A stretch of DNA of 64,000 nucleotides. It comes from Undaria pinnatifida. Taxonomy: Eukaryota > Sar > Phaeophyceae > Laminariales > Alariaceae. The notes beneath the pieces are model-generated. The model was not told where the DNA came from. It ran no database searches and saw only the letters and a program-made list of their open reading frames with translations. This document shows positions 34,301-46,300 of the stretch, piece after piece (the stretch's first letter is position 1; each line of letters starts with the position of its first letter). The position numbers and the translations under genes are program-made. The stretch is taken from the NCBI GenBank assembly GCA_012845835.1, contig JABAKD010000019.1, forward strand, positions 9,287,584 through 9,351,583, written 5' to 3'.

Positions 34301-37300
34301 GGTCCGGTCGGGTCGGGTCGGGTCGGGTCGGGCCGGGCCGGGTCGGGCCGGGCCGGGGCGGGGCGGGCCGGGTCGGGTCGGGTCGGGTCGGGTCGGGTCG
34401 GGTCGGGTCGGGTCGGGTCGGGTCGGGTCGGGTCGGGTCGGGTCGGGTCGGGGTCGGGTCGGGTCGGGTCGGGTCGGGTCGGGTCGGGTCGGGTCGGGTC
34501 GGGTCGGGTCGGGTCGGGTCGGGTCGGTCGGGTCGGGTCGGGTCGGGTCGGGTCGGGTCGGGTCGGGTCGGGTCGGGTCGGGTCGGGTCGGGTCGGGTCG
34601 GGTCGGGTCGGGTCGGGTCGGGTCGGTCGGGTCGGGTCGGGTCGGGTCGGGTCGGGTCGGGTCGGGTCGGGTCGGGTCGGGTCGGGTCGGGTCGGGTCGG
34701 GTCGGGTCGGGTCGGGTCGGGTCGGGTCGGGTCGGGTCGGGTCGGGTCGGGTCGGGTCGGGTCGGGTCGGGTCGGGTCGGGTCGGGTCGGGTCGGGTCGG
34801 GTCGGGTCGGGTCGGGTCGGGTCGGGTCGGGTCGGGTCGGGTCGGGTCGGGTCGGGTCGGGTCGGGTCGGGTCGGGTCGGGTCGGGTCGGGTCGGGTCGG
34901 GTCGGGTCGGGTCGGGTCGGGTCGGGTCGGGTCGGGTCGGGTCGGGTCGGGTCGGGTCGGGTCGGGTCGGGTCGGGTCGAGTCGGGTCGGGTCGGGTCGG
35001 GCCAGGAGGATCCCCTATCTCGCGGGTCGGGTCGGGACGGGGTACCCTGACCCGATCTGACTCGGGAAAACGCTCTCGAAAGTGTGCTTCTGACTGTCGG
35101 GGTCTCGACGCGAACGCGCTACAATAGAAGTATATAGCGCTCTTACTTTTTTTGTTGTTTTTGGCATGAAGGGACTCCTTTACGCTTTTAGCACCGCAGT
35201 CCCGACATCGGGACAAAACACTTGGAATTAGACAAGGACCATTTTAGGGGTTGGAAATGGGGCAACACAACCCAAAACTCGTCAGGAAGGCATGTCACTC
35301 TCGTTTTGCGGAATTCTTTCTTTTTTTTTGGTACGGCTAGGCCATCACGGCTTTGTTTTTTTCTTTGTTCGTCGGGGGGTTGCACCTTTTATTTTACTGA
35401 AATAAAAAATAGTTTTTCTTGGAGGGGGGGAGGTGTACAGCACGGGACCTAAGTGAGGAAAGGCCCTTGCAGAAAAAAAATGATGTACCTCCACGGTAGC
35501 ACATCTCTCTCTCCTCGAACCGACAAACTATCCAGTAGGATGTTTGCGAGATCACCAACTTTTGGCTGGGTAGGCGTCGGGTAGTAAAGCATACAGTAAT
35601 AGTATTGAAACCCTCAAATTCCAAGCCCAACCCAACCCACGAAAAAATCAGTAAACACTATATACTAGGTTAGACACATACACATGTCTTCCCTACCTTT
35701 AATACCATTTCTTTAGTTCGAACTTTTTTTTTCGTGGATTGGTTGGCCTTGGGTTATTTATTGTGACGATCGTCGGTTTCAATACTATTTATTGCATTTT
35801 TTGTCAACTCGAAATAATGTGGAAATCGCAAACACCTCAAGTCGCAAACACCCTAAATCGCAAACACCCTAAATCGCAAACACCTTAAATCGCAAACACC
35901 CTACTGTCGTCGGCATTCCTGCACGTATTGTTTTATATAATAGTACGTTCGTTTTTTGACACCAACTAATATAATATGCCATGGGAATGTTCATCGCAAT
36001 GCATTTTCATTGGATTAGACGAAGGCTACGAAACGCGGGTCACATTTTAGGGCCTGCTTTTTCACAGCAACTCACGAGTGGCCTACTGACCTATGTATGC
36101 TTGTTGGCTTTCAAAAGTGTGCACAGCCGCCACGGAGCGGTTTGTTACACTTTGCCAATCAGACAATTGTAATATGACAGATTTGTTTTTAGAAAGAGGT
36201 TAACCGGGCCACGCACGCGCACGCTACTAAACCCGGTGCAAATCGAACGGGGGTAGCCCTCCCGGCCGTAGCCTCGGTGGTGCCATCAGTTTTTTTTTTT
36301 CGTGAGGTACGCAGCTTGTCAAAGGAGAAAGCCTAAGGAGAGAGAACAACAGAAAAAAAAACTCTTATCGTAGAACGCGTCCACTACTGGAAATTAAGAT
36401 AACACACAGCGGTTCCACCTCATGGCCTCCACGCCCGCAAAGGCGCTCCCCACAACGTTGCAGCGGCTGACCCAGGCCTTCGAGAAAGCTTGGACGAAAA
36501 TGCCGCTCTTCGAGCACCCGGAAACGACGCACCGCGATATCTTCACCTTGGAGCCTCCCCTGGCCTCAACGCCTCCAAAACAACGAAAGCATTGAAATAT
36601 ATACGACAAGGAGGGGACGGGGGGGGGCGGGGGAGGGGGGGGTGCACACTTCAGAAAAAGCCGTAGTATTTTCACCATGGACTCTCACATGCCGACGAAA
36701 GCCGGAAGGGAGAACGTCGGGTTTTCACCCACCAGCAGACATCGCGTGAGCCAAGCGCGAAGCACCGTCAAAGCATCTACGGCACGGAGGAGGGGGGGGG
36801 GGAGGGGGGGGGGAACTGAGTTCATGCATAGCCGTGGTCGTATGACTATATACCCTCGAGGACCTTCAGTCATAAGACGGAGAACATCGGTTTTGCATAG
36901 ACTAGAACGGGGGGCGTACTTGATATTGGGGGGGGGGGGGGGGGTAATGCAAGTGGCAAAAGCGATTAACAAATAATCTACAGAAGAGATTGGGGGGGGG
37001 GGGGTGAAGGGTACAAAAGCAATCAACGAAGCATCTGCTGAAGGGAAGGGAGGGTACCTGGCTTTCCTCGTGTGGCAGCGTGGTGGCCGTGCTAGCCCAG
37101 ACTACATTCTACTGAGCCTTGGCAATAGTGGACCACGATGTTACTCATCAGCGACTAGATAGGCTACTGATTACGTACTGCTGTAGCTAAGTGCATATCA
37201 CTAGCAGGGGGCGGGGGGGGTAGATACAGGATGAAGCGGATGAATTCAGAAACAAAAGCTACTGAAGATTTTTTGTCAATCATCACGTTTTATTTGCCAT

Positions 37301-40300
37301 CGGCAACCTTATGGACAAAGCCGTGGTCACAGGTGTCTTCCATCGCGCACAGGGTTCGGCATTCACACTCTTCAGTATCTTAATGCTCGTCGATTTCCAT
37401 CGAGTTTTTGCTAGCTCGCGCTCTCGCGCATTCTGCTCGTCATTTTTTTTTACGCGAGAAGAGGTTCCTACGACAACGAGTACGTATTGTTGATGTACTA
37501 TTCATACGGAGGATTCGAAACCGAACCGTTGACTTCAGCAGGGACGAGATTCGCCTACCTACTACTCCAAAGGAGATGCCTGTAGACTGAAGACTAAACC
37601 ACACCCAGCTACGATGTAGAGTGGGTCGGTATGCTCCAAGAAACGCGCAGAGCGATTATTCAATAAGAAGGCGTGCGAACGTGAAGGGGAGATGGGCAGG
37701 GTGTGATGATCGTATCATGCTTGGCCATGGTCCGTTGGACCATAGACCGTTGCATCGCTTCGATGTCGGGACGAAGCACGTCGGCTTTTACCTACCAGGA
37801 AGACATTGCACAAAGCGCGAAGCACCGTGAGGCGTCCGGCGAGTCGCACAACGGCCGAGCTTCATCTCACCAACAAGTGAGGGGGGCTGGGGGGGGGGGT
37901 GGGTCGGGGGGGGGGGGGGGGGGGTACGTATTTGTTGCTTGCCTTAGTCATTTTACCATTGACCACGCATCTCTTTCGAGACGGAGCGGGGGCTGGGGGG
38001 GGAGGGGGTGACGGGCGCAAAAACAATCAACAAAGCATCAACTGAAGGGAAGGAGGCGGCAGCGGGGGGGGGGGGGGGGATGAAGGGCATGAAGGGGACA
38101 AAAACAATCAACAAAGCATCTACGGGAGATTAAAACACACCCAGCTGCGATAGCGTAGGTCGATTCGCGTCGAGGAATGCACAGCGCGATTTCAACCATG
38201 GAGAGATATTAACGGGAGGTAGGGGGGGGGGGGGGGGGGGGGGTGAAAGGGGTGCAAATTCCCTCTTACCGGCGGCCCCCATCCCCTCGAAAGAGCAATT
38301 CGAAGCTACCGCCTCTGCCCGGCCACAAACCAGCATTCCCATGCCCAGGCCGCCGGCAAGGCGCGTTTTCTCCAGCGTGGCGACAGTGTCTGCGCCGGCT
38401 ACACTGACGCACGCGTAGGGAAGGGCGCTGCGGGTCCCCGAGGAACGCGGTCAGACGGGAGGAGGGATCGGGAGGGGGGGGGGGGGGGGGGGGGGTTGGG
38501 GCGAAACACACACACATACGTAGTCAGCAGCACAATTGTTTCGGCAGCCGAGATAAAATGACGCGATTCTCTATGTCAGCCTGTGACCACAAACTTTGTA
38601 GCAGGGATCTCTCTAGGATGGAGAGCCAGGACGGGCCCTGGGTAAGCTGATGATGTCGTTGCGACGCGGGCTACGATAGAGGTATACCTTTTTTTGGCTT
38701 GAAAAATATTTTCTGAATGACCGGGCTCCGTAACCCCTTTAGAACCCCAAAATCCTTCCCTATACTAAATTCAAGTAAATTTGTAAAAAAAAAAGGTTTC
38801 CAGTCGTTGAAAGGCGTTAACCTTACATTAACCCAAAATCGTCGGAATTGTCGTTCGTGCTTCGCAATAAAAGTTTTTTCGTATACCTAGTATCAATAGT
38901 AGGTCATGGGTGTTGCTCATCGAGTCGGGAAGTTTTAAGATTACCTCAAATCGGGTTTGTTTGGGCGGGGTACAGAGCTCCTTAACCCCTTTCGAGCCCC
39001 CCCCCAAAAAATCCCTCCCTATACTAAATTCAAGTGAATTTCTCCCCTACAAGGGTTTCCAATTGTAAAGGCGTTAATCGACCACCCTCAATAGGCAAAC
39101 AATGCACCTCCACCGTCGTGTTAGTAGAATGTCGACTTGGGTAGATCTGCATGAACGTTTCTTTTTTTTGGGGGGGGGGAGGGAGTAAACTTACTTGAGA
39201 TTAGTGTGAGGACCAAAGGCTACGTATGGCAAAGGGGGGGGGGGCTCTTTTTTTTCAATGGGTCTTCGTCGACCTCACGCGCGCGAGCAACCCCCCCTGC
39301 TCCCTTGCGGCCTTCTTAAGCTTTCGTGCTGCTTTAGTTTGCGACAGGACACTGCCATGGAATGGCTAGCTAAGCTATGCCGCTGCGCCAAACAAATCGC
39401 AAAAAGAGTGTTTGCGGTGAGGTACAGAGTCACTCGGGCGAGTGGCCCAAACCCGGCAGCGTAAAAAGAAGGTATGATAGAGTATGACACTACAATACCG
39501 TGGCCTTCGTCAGGGTCATTTTACGGCTGTAAAAAGGGCTGAGATCCGTTGCTACCCATCCGCCGGAGGACAAAAGGAAAAAAATCAAGTGTGGGGCCGA
39601 TAGAGACGTTGATATAACAAGTGTTTTGCGAGTATTTGCCGAGGGGATTGAGTTCGGGTCGGAGGTTAATATTGAAGAAAGGGAATGTCAGCTACGAACA
39701 AAACGTGCAGTGTCGCGATTCAGCACGGGAGCTCGGCGAAGCTGAAGCTGCAGCACGACGCAGTTGTATGTCGACGGTACCCCGGCATTGTCTCGTACCT
39801 CTCTGTGCAGCCTACGGGAAGACTAGCAAGCAGGGGCGGACGGACGAAGCCACAAACAACCACCCAGCTGCTGTATACAACGCTGACACGTGCGCGCCGT
39901 GTTGCTGCTGCTACTTCTATTACCACTACTGCTACTGCTGCTACGGCTACTACAGGCACTGGCACTGGTATATTGGTACTGGAACTGTACTGGTACTGGT
40001 ACTGGTAATGTTGCCGTTACTGCTGTCGTTGCGGTTGTTGCTGCAATAAAGGCGGCTGCTGCTACTGCTGTTGGTGTTGCTGTCGAATATGCATGCATGC
40101 AACTATTATGTGCCTGCCTCGTATGCCTTGCCTAGGGTATGCAAAACAAAAAGAAGCGCTGCTCAGACCCAAAACCGCCACTCTTGTCGAACGCCCGCCA
40201 CGTTAAAAAAGAACGAACATTTCGTGATCAAGAGACGTCCAAGCCCGCCGCGTCAAAAACATCAACTCCCTTACCACCTGGACAAACCCGCACAACGCCG

Positions 40301-43300
40301 CAAAAGGCCTGCCTAGACGGCAAAAACCCGACGCCCTCCATCCCAGATGTGTCGCGATGCGAAGGGCTATCGCCATGCATGATCGTGCCCCTCCCCCACG
40401 ACTAACGCTGCTCGTACCGCACCTGGAAACGTCACATCCCCAAATGGACGCCGACCCGCGCTCTACCGCGATCGCGTGCGCCGGAGTTCCAGGATTTCTA
40501 GCATTCCTGCGGGCGTTTTTTCCTGACGTCGTCCGCTCTCTCGCCATTTCGGCAGAGGCTATGGCCGCCTGGGCATGGCATGGTGGTTTCGTGCAAAAAA
40601 GGGGGCTGTCAATCTTATTTTGGCTTCTGGGTTGCCTGATGATTGATGTTGGTGGCAATATTCTCGAGGGAGGCATCATGGCGTCACTTCCAATATGGAG
40701 TAGTAACTGATATCTTCGAATAGGTATTAAAGAAATAAAAATGTTTGATATTGTTTACCTCTAAAACTACAACCATTGTGTACGTTATCCTATGTTCCTT
40801 GTTGTTTTTTAGCGGTGCTGTAATTGTATCGCCTCCTTCTAAAGGTGGGAATTAACTACTACCAACATCTTGAATGGTCAATAGTATGAATAACATTTCA
40901 TTCCAGCCCCATACGAGCAATGTCGTCTCCCCGAAACCGAATCCCGAACACGATTGGTTCATTCACCCTGCATGGCATTGATTGTACGGATGGCAACAGC
41001 AGCAACTACAGCTTCCGTTTAATTTTCGGGGTAGCATAATACTCTACACATCGTCTCTCGCGAACGTGGGAAGGGACTCAATATCGAGGCCCGCACTTAA
41101 CGTACCTAAGCGTCGGGTACGGGTGCATAACCGGGTGTTTTACCCGGGTAAACCTAAATAGGTAACTTACCTAACATATCCACCCCCACAAATCTAACAG
41201 ACTTGCAGCATACAGCACCGAAACACTCGAAAAGGAAAAATGCTGCGGAAAAGGGGTGGTGCTCATGTGGGAGAACATCGTCCGTGTATCGGTGTTAACG
41301 ATGACGTAAAACGGCGGCAGGTGCAGGTTTGCACCTTTGTTGCCACAGCAGTAGGAGCCATTTGTGATCGCTAGAGATACATCACAATAAGCAGGGGCCT
41401 TCACGGGTCATGACTCGACCCACGGATCGGACCAGGGCGTTTAAAACATCTTGCGGGTCAAGTTCGATCGGGTCGGGCCGGGGCAGGGGTCATCCCACGC
41501 TAGGCTAGAGGGTGCAGCGGAATTTTCCAAGCTCCTATCATGAGGAACTAGCCGAAAATCTCACCCAAAACATGACTTCGAAGGCGTTCGTTCAAGCTAT
41601 CCGACCAACACTTAAATGCGCTATGAAGTCCTAAAACAAATATTCTCGAAAAAATATCAGACCAACCGATAGCTACGAACTCACTCGGGGAGCTCAACCG
41701 GCCAGAAACGTTTGGCGGAAAAAGTGCAACTCCTACCGTGGAATGACTCTTCGGGAGGTTTTCAGATCTTATGGGACGGGTCGGGTCACGCTGACCCGGC
41801 ACGACCCATGAAAATATCTCGTACCAACCACTGAATTATCAGTCACTCCAGAGTGTGCTGTTGTGAGATATGCACCATGACCGCTTGAGTAGTATATATA
41901 ACAGTCAGGGCGAAAGGATAGCTCTGCGGGTATGGCGTATATCTGAACGGCGACGCTACAGTGTTGTTCACGGTTAATTTTTTGTATCACAAAGACCGCT
42001 GGAGCCTCCCCTAACAGTAGCGTATTGTTGGTGCCGGTATTGCTATTGATTAGGTTGTACTACTGCTGCATATAATTAGTATTGCAATGAGCAATGACGA
42101 ACAACAACATATTATTAATACCTCGGGATGAAATAATGTTTTGCTTATTTTTGGTTGGTGTTAACCCTGACAATGCACTCAGGAGTCATATCATACACAT
42201 TCAAAGGATAATACATCCGGAAGCACGAGCGGCCGGTGCATCATGCAGCCTGCAGAGATGAGCGTCGAACCTAAATTGGTCGAACTCACAGCTGACGTAT
42301 TTCGAATATTTTTCAAGGCAACATTAACATTGCCGTGTTCGCACGCACATGAGGCGAGGAGTTCAACTTTTGTTTAAACGCATCTTTCCCGTCAATTAAT
42401 TAAAAAGGCCGCATTCGTATCCGCTCCGGACTTGACCAAACAAACGTAGGACCCGAGGTTCGCTCTGAGTAGCTTGCGTGTTCGCGAGGGCCACACTCTG
42501 TAAGATTAAAAAGAAAAAACGAAAAAGAGAAAAAAAATAGTACTGAAACCAATGAATGTCACCACCCCACAACCAACCAACCCACGAAAAAAAAAAAGTT
42601 AGAAAAAAAATGGTAAATAGGAAAAGCGCATGTCTTAACTATTTGTTTTTGCTGATTTTTCGTGGGTTTGGGTTGGCCTTGGATTGTGACGCTCGGCGGT
42701 TTCAAAACTAATACTATTTACGTTTTCCGAACCAACTCCTATCCAACCAAAGAGGGTATGTCTCAAACATCCTATTGAAACGTAGACTCTGCAGTCCATC
42801 AGTATCTAGGTGATACGTAGTCACTACCCTTAAGTACACTAAGTATCTGTCTCTAGATGCGGACAAGTACAATATGCGGGGAGTCTCGGTTTGTTACTTC
42901 CCGTCGTTGTGTTGTATATTCAAATTGTAAATAACTTCCCACCTAAAGTATTGGGGAACGTTGCAGAGGAACTTTATTATAGCGTGGTTCTGTCGGTCAG
43001 TACAACAACCCGCAGAGTACATCTGCCCGTAGCATGTGCATTGTGCCGAATCGACCAGGTGATGGTCAGCCCCACCTCGATCACTCCTTACATCTTCCTT
43101 TCTTCTCACTGCTGCTTTCTACTTCTATGGTTTTCATCTTTTGGCCACATAAGCGCCACTTTCCAAACTACCTTCTCGTTGTCTTCTCCATCACAAGGGG
43201 TCTTCACAAACACTTTGGTGCCACCTTCGTAGCTCTCATCACAGAGCCAGAACCTTGATACGCATCATTCTAACACACCCTACAGGTCCATGGTGCCATA

Positions 43301-46300
43301 TTACTCCAAGGCATCGTACGGAGCCCTGGCATCGCCCTCGGGCCGCAGCGGACCAGCGAGGAGGAAGGGCGGGCCACCGAGCGGCATGCCACGATTGATT
43401 AAATCTACCAAGCATGCTGTGATTGACCAAATCTACAGTAACAATGCTGTGCTTGATTACACCTACAACCTTAATTAGATCAATATTTGCTAGTTCGATA
43501 ATAAATTGAATTATTTCATGCTACAGTAGTTCAAGACCTTCATTTTCACACCCCGGACGGATCAGCTCACCGTAGCTCGAGCTAGCTCTTTTCGACGGTA
43601 GCTCACCGGTGAGCTACGGGAGCTACATGCGCTGCACATGTTTTCCCGGCTTAAGCTACAGAAGGTAGCTAATCTGCACATGTTTCGGAAGAGCGAGTTA
43701 TAGCCGATAGCTCATCCGCACACGTTTGCCCCGGACGAGCTATACGAGCTACACGAGCTAGCTCATTTGGCCCATGATGAGCTATAGGAGCTACATGATC
43801 TGTACATGTTTTCAATGCTTGAGCTATAGGCGATAGCTCATCTGCACATGTTTTCAAAGGGTGAGCTATAGTCGATAGCTATCTGCGCATGTTTTCAAAG
43901 CTTGAGCTATAGACGTTCGCTTATCTGCACATGTGTTCGACGCTTGAGCTATAGAGGATAGCTTATCTGCACATGTTTTGAGGTCGTGAGCTATAAGAGC
44001 TACATGAGCTAGCTCATGAGCTGCTGCTAATCACAGGTACAAACACATACACACCAAAACATGACAACACAAACATCCATACATTTTTTATAGACGAGAT
44101 CGGAGCTTTTTATGTTCTTAATACGCCAGATAGACAGAGTACCGGTGGATTTGTTTTTTCGGCACAACCATAACCATCAACCAAGCCCATGCACCACCCA
44201 ACCAAGTACAACTCATCTCAACTCAATCGAGGCACCTGCCACCCACAAACAAGAGTTCGCACGCATACACATACAACACCACACAACACGCCTAGCATGA
44301 CCTGCTCTCGTTTCCGGCCAAAGAGGAGCAGCCGATCTACCCGAACATGGTCCGCGTGGCTCGCGTACGGCTCTCTGTGCCGGCGTCTTCTGCCGTCCTT
44401 GAGAGGTACTTTAGCACCGCCGGGCGTCTCATTTCGGGTTCCCGGAGCAGCCTATCCGCGGCCTACGCGGAGATGGTCATGTTCCTCAACGGAAACATCG
44501 ACCACATTCCCATTGAAGTGCCGGCTCTCCCAACTGAGCAGGCGCTCCAGGCGGTACCTCGCCGTCTCTCTAACCCGAAGGCGGAGGTGGCCGCCCTTTC
44601 TGCGGGCGAGACGGCGTCTGCGGGCAAAGCGGGCGTGGACGCCCACTACGATGAGTACGCAGGGGAGGCGGGGTCTGGGGGGGAAGAGGGCCTTAACGCC
44701 GGCTGCGGCGACTCCGCAGGGGAAGGCTCGGACTAGAAGTCTTGGGGATGAATGGGGGGCAGCGGTAGATCTTCTGTGCTGTTGTTATGTATCTGCTTGT
44801 TCGTCTCTTTTTTTTATTTTTTTTGGGCGATGCAGTTGACTTTTTCTTTCTGTCTCCTGCCTTTTTTTTTCTTTTTTTGCACCTTGTGGTAGTTGTGGTA
44901 GGCTACGCGAAGCCATGTTGGACGGATGAGAATGCACGGATTTCAATGCTGCTGTTTGTCCATATGGCCGCAGTATTGACAACTGCTATTTTTATGTGTT
45001 CAATGGAGTTAATGCTAATGCTGTGATATGCGTAGGAAGTACGGTGTTAACATCAATATACCAGGTATTCATATCAGCTACAGTATACCAGGTATATCTT
45101 TTTTGACGTTGAAAGGAAGTACGATACCGTCGCACGTGCCGACGTCGAGGTTTCGCCTGGATGGTGAGCTGTATAACCTACATTCGAGCTCGTCCCGAAG
45201 GCCAGGTTTGGTCACCTACACATCTAAACACCTGCAAGTTTTGTCCTGAAAGAGCTACAATAAGCTGCGTACATGAGCTCGCTCATGGGGTGAGCTACAA
45301 AGGATAGCTCATCTGGACATGTTTTGAACGCTTGAGCTATAGAGGATAGCCCATCTGCAGATGTTTTACCGGCTTGAGCTATAGACGATAACTTGTCTGC
45401 ACATTTTTTCCCGGCTTGAGCCACAGACGGTAGCTCATCTGCACATATTTTCAAAGCTTGAGCTATACAGGATAGCTCATCCGCACATATTTCACGCGGG
45501 TGAGCTATAAGAGCTCATTTGTCCCGGAATAAAGCTATATGAGCTACATGAGCTGAACATGTTTACCCGGCTTGAGCTATAGGCGATAGCTCATCTGCAC
45601 ATGTTGTGGAAGGGTGAGCTATCATCGATAGCTCATTCGCACATGTTTGCCTGGGATGAGCTGTACGAGCTACTTAAGCTAGCTCATTTGGCCCTGGATG
45701 AGCTATAGGAGCTACATGATCCGCACACGTTTTCAATGCTTGAGTTATAGGCGATAGCTCATCTGCACATGTTTTGAACGCGTGAGCTATACACGATGGA
45801 TGAGCTAGCTCATGAGCTGTCCGGGGTGTGCATTATTTCGCACGGTCGAAGCAGACGACAAATGATACACGAGTCCTTCGAAACAGAGGCGAATGGGGGC
45901 AGCGAGGCGGGACAGCTGAGCCCGGAATCGCTCTCGAACATATTCTCCGCAGGGATGCGCACGTCTCGCCCTACTAGCCCGCTCTCCACGTGACCACGAA
46001 AATGCAACGGTCAGCAGCGATCAAACTATCCCCGTGTGCTTGACAATCAGATATTCCTGCAGTTTTTTTTTACCTTCAGACTATGCACAATGACCAATTG
46101 CATGATTATTTCCAATATATAGCATTTGAGTATACCTCGCGCCCCTTTTCCACTGCGGGCAATGCAAAAAAACTGACAAAACAATATATCAAACTATTCG
46201 TTCATTCGAATCGCCATTTTCTTCCTTCCCAGCGGTCGCGCTTCCCCCCGCCCCCATTCTCTTACCTGCGCAGCCTGACGATCGAACACAAGCCGGGGAC

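Larger units (their letters stand above)
29662..36418 (-). other. Large beta-helix intron (6.8 kb)
   Basis: Holds poly-G-anchored elements (29753-30060, 32405-32650), the inverted related family B at 30580-30740, a TTAACCCCTTT-type element (31190-31292), the tRNA-like cluster, the GGGTC array, a family T element and a foldback element. No protein gene recognised. Confidence 0.7.
43547..45830 (+). mobile_element. hAT-superfamily transposon remnant with TIRs
   Basis: Terminal inverted repeats CACACCCCGGAC (43547-43558) and GTCCGGGGTGTG (45819-45830) are exact. Just inside both ends lie arrays of the same 42-base hairpin unit (43559-44030 and 45245-45815), and the middle carries the C-terminal exon of a hAT transposase. 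Flanks TCATTTTC and GCATTATT could be a decayed 8-bp target duplication, the hAT size. At 2.28 kb, with only the last exon of the transposase, it is internally deleted and not autonomous. Confidence 0.82.
40507..46265 (-). other. Large beta-helix intron region (5.8 kb)
   Basis: Holds the GGGTC-family element at 41400-41820, foldback element copy 2, and the hAT remnant 43547-45830 in antisense orientation to the host gene. At 45810-46007 both strands are open with protein-like composition (minus: ESGLVGRDVRIPAENMFESD), and a missed exon is possible there. Confidence 0.55.

Noticed and set aside
34006-35216. Long Gly-Arg-Val-Gly-Ser and Pro-Thr-Arg-Pro-Asp reading frames on both strands (up to 373 codons)
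   Set aside because: They are forced by the GGGTC pentamer, whose five-base period leaves all frames open. There is no start context, splice signal or non-repeat domain.
45810-46007. Exon of the beta-helix gene or a separate small gene beside the hAT right end
   Set aside because: Both strands are open with similar quality over 65 codons, and neither shows the beta-helix pattern clearly.
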